NCBI GenBank assembly: GCA_937928475.1
Contig: CALFVE010000389.1
Span: 1 to 9,098, forward strand
Reading direction: 5' to 3'
From: an uncultured bacterium
GTDB taxonomy: Bacteria > Armatimonadota > Zipacnadia > Zipacnadales > Zipacnadaceae
Length of the DNA: 9,098 nt
Part shown: in pieces, positions 6,053 through 9,098 of the stretch
Numbering within the stretch: position 1 is the first letter of the stretch
Layout: every line of letters begins with the position of its first letter
The notes under the pieces: model-generated
The model's input: only the letters and a program-made list of their open reading frames with translations
What the model was told of the DNA's origin: nothing
Database searches by the model: none
Translations under genes and position numbers: made by a program

Positions 6053-7954
6053 CTACGGATGGGGCTGCCGTCGCTCCCTCCAGAAGCCGCGCACTGAGCC
6101 CGGCCGCCCGCTCGGCCCTCCGGCGGAGGCGGCTGGCCCCGGCGGGAGCGTGACGGTGCGGAAGGTCTCCTTCGTGCTCAGCACAAAGGGCACCTTCCGC
6201 GCCCCCACCACGCACTGCGGCTGGGCTTCCCCGATGGTGCGGCTGCCTACCACCCAGTAGAAGTTGGTGTCGCCGGGGAAGGTAAAGTCGGTAAAGGTGT
6301 AACGCATCAGGGTCTGTCCGGCCGTCCAACTCAGCAAGGGACTGGCGGCCACCAAGTGCGTCAGCTGCGTATCGTCGTAGACCTGCACCTGGTACTGATC
6401 GGCACCCCGGGCCGGCGTCCACTCGAAGGTGGCGCTGGCTGGGTTCACCGTGGTCGAATTCACAGGTCGCAGCGGGGTCGCCGGCAGGGAATACGTGACC
6501 GGCCCGGCGGCCGCGCTTGGTTCGCTGAGCGCGTCCTGGGGGTCAACCGTGAAGGTCACCGCCGAGAACTCCTGCTGCGGGGCCACCTGCTGAGGATTGG
6601 GCAAAATCGGACGCCAGGGATCCACCACCCGGCGAACCTTGTACCAATACCGGTTGCCGGGGATGAGTTCCGGGTGATTGTAGGTAATATCAACGCTGCC
6701 GTCTTCCTGCTCGCCCTGGCGGTTGAAGTACTGGAAGGTGGCGCTGAAGGTGATGCCCACCAGTCGCCCGGGCTGGTCCTCATAGTAGTCGAGCCGCCCC
6801 TGATTGATGGCGGCCACCAAAGGCCCCCCGGTGAGCGTAACATCGCCGCCCGCGGTAGCATCCGCGATGAACCCCGGGCTGTCGCCTCGGTAGATGAGCC
6901 AGACATGCGTATGCTGGGGGTCGGGATTCAAGCCACGGTGGATGTTGATGCGCACTACCGGCGTGGCCCCCGGCCCCTGCTGGTAGAGCAAGACGTCGGC
7001 GCCGGGGGGACTGATGTTTTGGCTGCCGGTGGCGGTGGCCACGATTCCCAGGATGATGCCCAGGCCGAGCAGGTTGCGGCCCATGCTGGTTACCCGACGC
7101 CCCTTCATGATCTGCTTGACCTCGGAGGGCGCACGGTACAGCGCGTAAACGCGGTCCCCGATGCGGGGCACCTGCCCGCTGACCGACTTGGCCTGGGAGA
7201 GGCGTACCTGCGCCCCGGTCAGTTCGATTACTCCGATCGGGCGCATCTTGGTTTCGTTGAGTTCCGGCACGTAGAAACCACGCAGGACTAGCAGTTGGGT
7301 GCCCACGCTAACGCCGTCGTTGACGCCCAGGTCGGTGGTGATCACCCCCTGGTCGTCCACCAGGTAGATGGTGCCGTGACGAATGGCGCTGCGCTCCATC
7401 TCGAAAACGGCCTTCTCGGCCAGTTCACGCAGCGCCTCATTAATCACTGGAACGGGGTCGCCACTCCAACCGGGCACCGGCTTGGTCTCAATCTGGACAA
7501 AGGCCCCATTGAGCACGGCCCCGATCTTCACATTGTAGGAGCGCATGTCCAGTTCGGCACGGACTACGCCCGTCCGCTGGTCTAGGGAGAGGCTGGTGAG
7601 CGTAGCAGTGATGACCCGATCCGCCTGCAGGGCCTCGCCCACTCGCAGTTGCTGCTGCTCGTTCAGTGGGGGGGTCAGTTCGAGAGCCTTCAGTTCGCGC
7701 ATCAGGTCGTCGCGGGAGATGACCCGGTAACTGCGCGTGGCTTCCAGGGCTAGAGCCAGCGCATCGGTCATCTTGGCCCCCAGCATCGGGTCGCCGCTAC
7801 CGCTGGCATCCCGCACGGGGATGACCACCGCAGCCGTGACCTCCCGGGCTTGCGCCTCAGCCGGCGCCAGGCCCGCCCGCAGGGACACAGCCATGAGTGC
7901 TACGAAGGCCAGCGAGGCATACCGGTAAACAGGACGGCGGCTAAGTTTGTGCAT
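6053..7954 (-). CDS. Secreted CsgG/TolB-like and FlgT-C-like protein with fibronectin-type domains
   Basis: The protein has 633 residues from ATG 7954, preceded by AGGAGGG. Signal peptide: basic residues at 3-11, a hydrophobic core and AEAQA (33-36 cut), with no lipobox Cys. Residues about 38-150 resemble the CsgG/TolB N-terminal fold: VTAAVVIPV, then MTDALALALEATRSYRVISR, then VGEALQADRVITATLTSL. Residues 193-275 match the pattern of the FlgT C-terminal domain: GTIYLVDDQGVITTDLG, NDGVSVGTQLLVLRG, PRIGDRVYALYR. A hydrophobic segment, NLLGLGIILGIVATATG (294-310), may be a membrane helix. Fibronectin/Ig-like repeats follow at about 318-470 and 485-603 (SATFEWTPARGADQYQVQVYD). The tail is basic (RPGSVRGFWRERRQPHP). 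FlgT proteins pair a TolB-like middle domain with this C-terminal domain, so a cell-envelope scaffold role is plausible, but no flagellar genes are visible. It is the first gene after the predicted promoter. The assignment is from pattern recognition only. Confidence 0.85.
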   Translation of the reverse strand: MHKLSRRPVYRYASLAFVALMAVSLRAGLAPAEAQAREVTAAVVIPVRDASGSGDPMLGAKMTDALALALEATRSYRVISRDDLMRELKALELTPPLNEQQQLRVGEALQADRVITATLTSLSLDQRTGVVRAELDMRSYNVKIGAVLNGAFVQIETKPVPGWSGDPVPVINEALRELAEKAVFEMERSAIRHGTIYLVDDQGVITTDLGVNDGVSVGTQLLVLRGFYVPELNETKMRPIGVIELTGAQVRLSQAKSVSGQVPRIGDRVYALYRAPSEVKQIMKGRRVTSMGRNLLGLGIILGIVATATGSQNISPPGADVLLYQQGPGATPVVRINIHRGLNPDPQHTHVWLIYRGDSPGFIADATAGGDVTLTGGPLVAAINQGRLDYYEDQPGRLVGITFSATFQYFNRQGEQEDGSVDITYNHPELIPGNRYWYKVRRVVDPWRPILPNPQQVAPQQEFSAVTFTVDPQDALSEPSAAAGPVTYSLPATPLRPVNSTTVNPASATFEWTPARGADQYQVQVYDDTQLTHLVAASPLLSWTAGQTLMRYTFTDFTFPGDTNFYWVVGSRTIGEAQPQCVVGARKVPFVLSTKETFRTVTLPPGPAASAGGPSGRPGSVRGFWRERRQPHP

Positions 7955-8009
7955 TGCCTTGAGTCTCCCTCCTGGCGGGACGGTTCCGAATTCCTGACAC
8001 GTTGCGCGC

Positions 8010-8037
8010 CAGTATAGCACAGGCTTCGCTGATACTG
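8010..8037 (-). repeat. Inverted repeat overlapping the promoter (possible operator)
   Basis: CAGTAT and ATACTG are perfect 6-bp arms with 16 bp between them, so their centres are 22 bp apart, about two helical turns. One arm covers most of the -10 and the other overlaps the -35. This geometry suits a dimeric regulator, but chance and a weak mRNA stem remain possible. There is no T-tract for a terminator. Confidence 0.4.
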
Positions 8038-8040
8038 CAA
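8011..8040 (-). promoter_or_regulatory. Predicted sigma-70-type promoter with extended -10
   Basis: On the minus strand TTGCAG (8040-8035) and TATACT (8016-8011) are separated by 18 nt, and TGC directly precedes the -10, giving an extended -10. The -10 matches the TATAAT consensus at five of six bases; the -35 is weak (three of six). The expected transcript start near 8004 gives a 5' leader of about 50 nt before ATG 7954. It probably drives the CsgG/FlgT-like gene and the three genes after it. Confidence 0.6.
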
Positions 8041-8056
8041 CGGGGACGCAGAAGGG

Positions 8057-9098
8057 TTAGCGCGTCAGCCAGAGGGTGGTCACGGCCTGGTTGACTCGCC
8101 CCTCCGCGGTTACCGCGCGCACCTGGACCAGATACTGTCCAGCGGGAGCCGGGCTTCCCCTCTGGTTCTTGCCGTTCCAGAGCAGGGTCTGGACCCCGGC
8201 GGCTTGCGGCGCCCGCTCGCTCAGGCGACGGATGAGCACCCCGCTAATGTTGCGAATGTCTACGGTAACCGCGGCCTCCGCGCTCAGCGTGTAAACGACA
8301 CTCGCCCCTCCGCGCTCCGCGCTGGCGCTGAGCGCCGAGACCACGGCGGCGGGCGCTGCGCCCTGAGTCACCGTGATCGTGAACAACCGCTCCGGCACCT
8401 GAGCCACGAACTGGTAGGCCGAGGTGGTGCGCATGTAGACCCGGCGACCGGTCGCCAGGTCCTCCAGCACCGGCCGGGCATCGGCCGGCAGCAGTGAGAG
8501 ATCAGGCCAGCGCACAGTGACCCGGCTGCCGATCTGGTTGGTCTTCACCGACAGCGTCCAGGTCTGCCCCTCTGCAGCACCGCGCAGGTCGGCAGCGAGG
8601 GGACCGGGGGCGCCGTCTTTGATCAGGGCCGCGTAGACGAAGGGCTCAAAGTCCGCCGCAGGTGGCTTGACCAAGTCGGCGCGGGCGTCAAAGAAACTAG
8701 CGCCCTGGGGCGATACGCCCAGGAAGGTGGACTCGTCCGCGCAGCGCCCGGCACTCACGGTCAGTGGCAGCAGCCACCCCCCCGCGGGGACCGGCACGCC
8801 CCAGCCCTGCTTTGCCGAGTCCGCCGCCTCGGCCGACAGGCCCCCGACCGCCTCGCTAACCCACAGCGTCAGGGGTTCACCCGCGCGCACCCAATAGCCC
8901 ACCCAGGGGCTGAGCACGCTTACGGTGCGGTACCCACCCAACACGTAGGCGAACAGCACCCCCTGCAGTTTGGGCGGATTGGCGGTAGCCGCCTGCTGGA
9001 GGCTCATCCGCGCGCCGGTCGCGTCCTCCACCTGCACCGTCGTGAAGTCTATAGGCCGGGTGAAAGGATCGCCCACTAGGTTGAAGCCGGGCTTGATC
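8057..9098 (-). CDS. Secreted-type multi-domain protein, C-terminal part with FlgD-like Ig domain (5' end outside window)
   Basis: 346 residues are visible; the frame is open to the window edge, so the start is missing and the GTG at 9076 is internal. The visible part begins inside a beta lobe, KPGFNLVGDPF (2-12), running to WVGYWVRAG (65-73). A beta-sandwich follows at about 100-245, with RWPDLSLLPADARPVLEDL and RRVYMRTTSAYQF, then an FlgD-like Ig domain at 250-346 (VTVDIRNISGVLIRRL; LLWNGKNQRG; PAPAGQYLVQVRA). The whole stretch aligns module for module with the C-terminal third of the subtilase-like protein encoded at 1394-4699, so the two are paralogous at this end. FlgD-like C-termini often close exported proteins and are thought to serve in assembly or export. 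The N-terminal domain, and hence the function, cannot be seen. Confidence 0.9.
   Translation of the reverse strand, partial: IKPGFNLVGDPFTRPIDFTTVQVEDATGARMSLQQAATANPPKLQGVLFAYVLGGYRTVSVLSPWVGYWVRAGEPLTLWVSEAVGGLSAEAADSAKQGWGVPVPAGGWLLPLTVSAGRCADESTFLGVSPQGASFFDARADLVKPPAADFEPFVYAALIKDGAPGPLAADLRGAAEGQTWTLSVKTNQIGSRVTVRWPDLSLLPADARPVLEDLATGRRVYMRTTSAYQFVAQVPERLFTITVTQGAAPAAVVSALSASAERGGASVVYTLSAEAAVTVDIRNISGVLIRRLSERAPQAAGVQTLLWNGKNQRGSPAPAGQYLVQVRAVTAEGRVNQAVTTLWLTR

Noticed and set aside
5988..6422. Longer N-terminus for the C11 peptidase, up to ATG 6422
   Set aside because: It would lie antiphase within the 3' end of the CsgG/FlgT-like gene and place 145 low-complexity, Arg-rich residues ahead of a good signal peptide.
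7955..8056. Rho-independent terminator after the gene ending at 8057
   Set aside because: The only inverted repeat is not followed by a T-tract and overlaps promoter elements instead.

Overview
The window comes from a GC-rich bacterium. All five protein genes lie on the minus strand, so they read from high to low coordinates, and every one whose N-terminus is visible carries an export signal. The proteins are built from large beta-sandwich modules and FlgD-type Ig-like C-termini, with GTG and TTG starts common. This style is seen in environmental lineages with complex envelopes, for example Armatimonadota-like bacteria. That taxonomic guess is weak, because no rRNA or marker gene is present. 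I see no tRNA, CRISPR array, insertion sequence or phage gene.

Layout in the direction of transcription: (A) 9098-8057 is the 3' part of a secreted multi-domain protein ending in an FlgD-like domain; its start lies outside the window. (B) The 102-bp gap 8056-7955 holds an extended -10 promoter overlapped by an inverted repeat. (C) 7954-6053 encodes a secreted protein with a CsgG/TolB-like domain, an FlgT-C-like domain, a hydrophobic segment and fibronectin-like domains. (D) 5987-4791 encodes a secreted clostripain-like (C11) cysteine peptidase with its His/Cys dyad present. (E) 4699-1394 encodes a large secreted subtilisin-fold protein whose catalytic residues have all been substituted; it ends in the same C-terminal module as protein A. 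(F) 1361-1 is the 5' part of a secreted beta-sandwich protein that runs off the window.

C-D-E-F are co-directional, with gaps of about 65, 91 and 32 nt and no obvious terminator, so they probably form one transcription unit driven from the promoter at about 8011-8040. The point of most interest is an intact secreted cysteine peptidase encoded next to a subtilase-fold protein that looks catalytically dead, together with an envelope-associated CsgG/FlgT-like protein. The dead subtilase may act as a binding or scaffolding protein, or as a substrate or partner of the C11 peptidase. This functional link is inference from gene order and domain content only.
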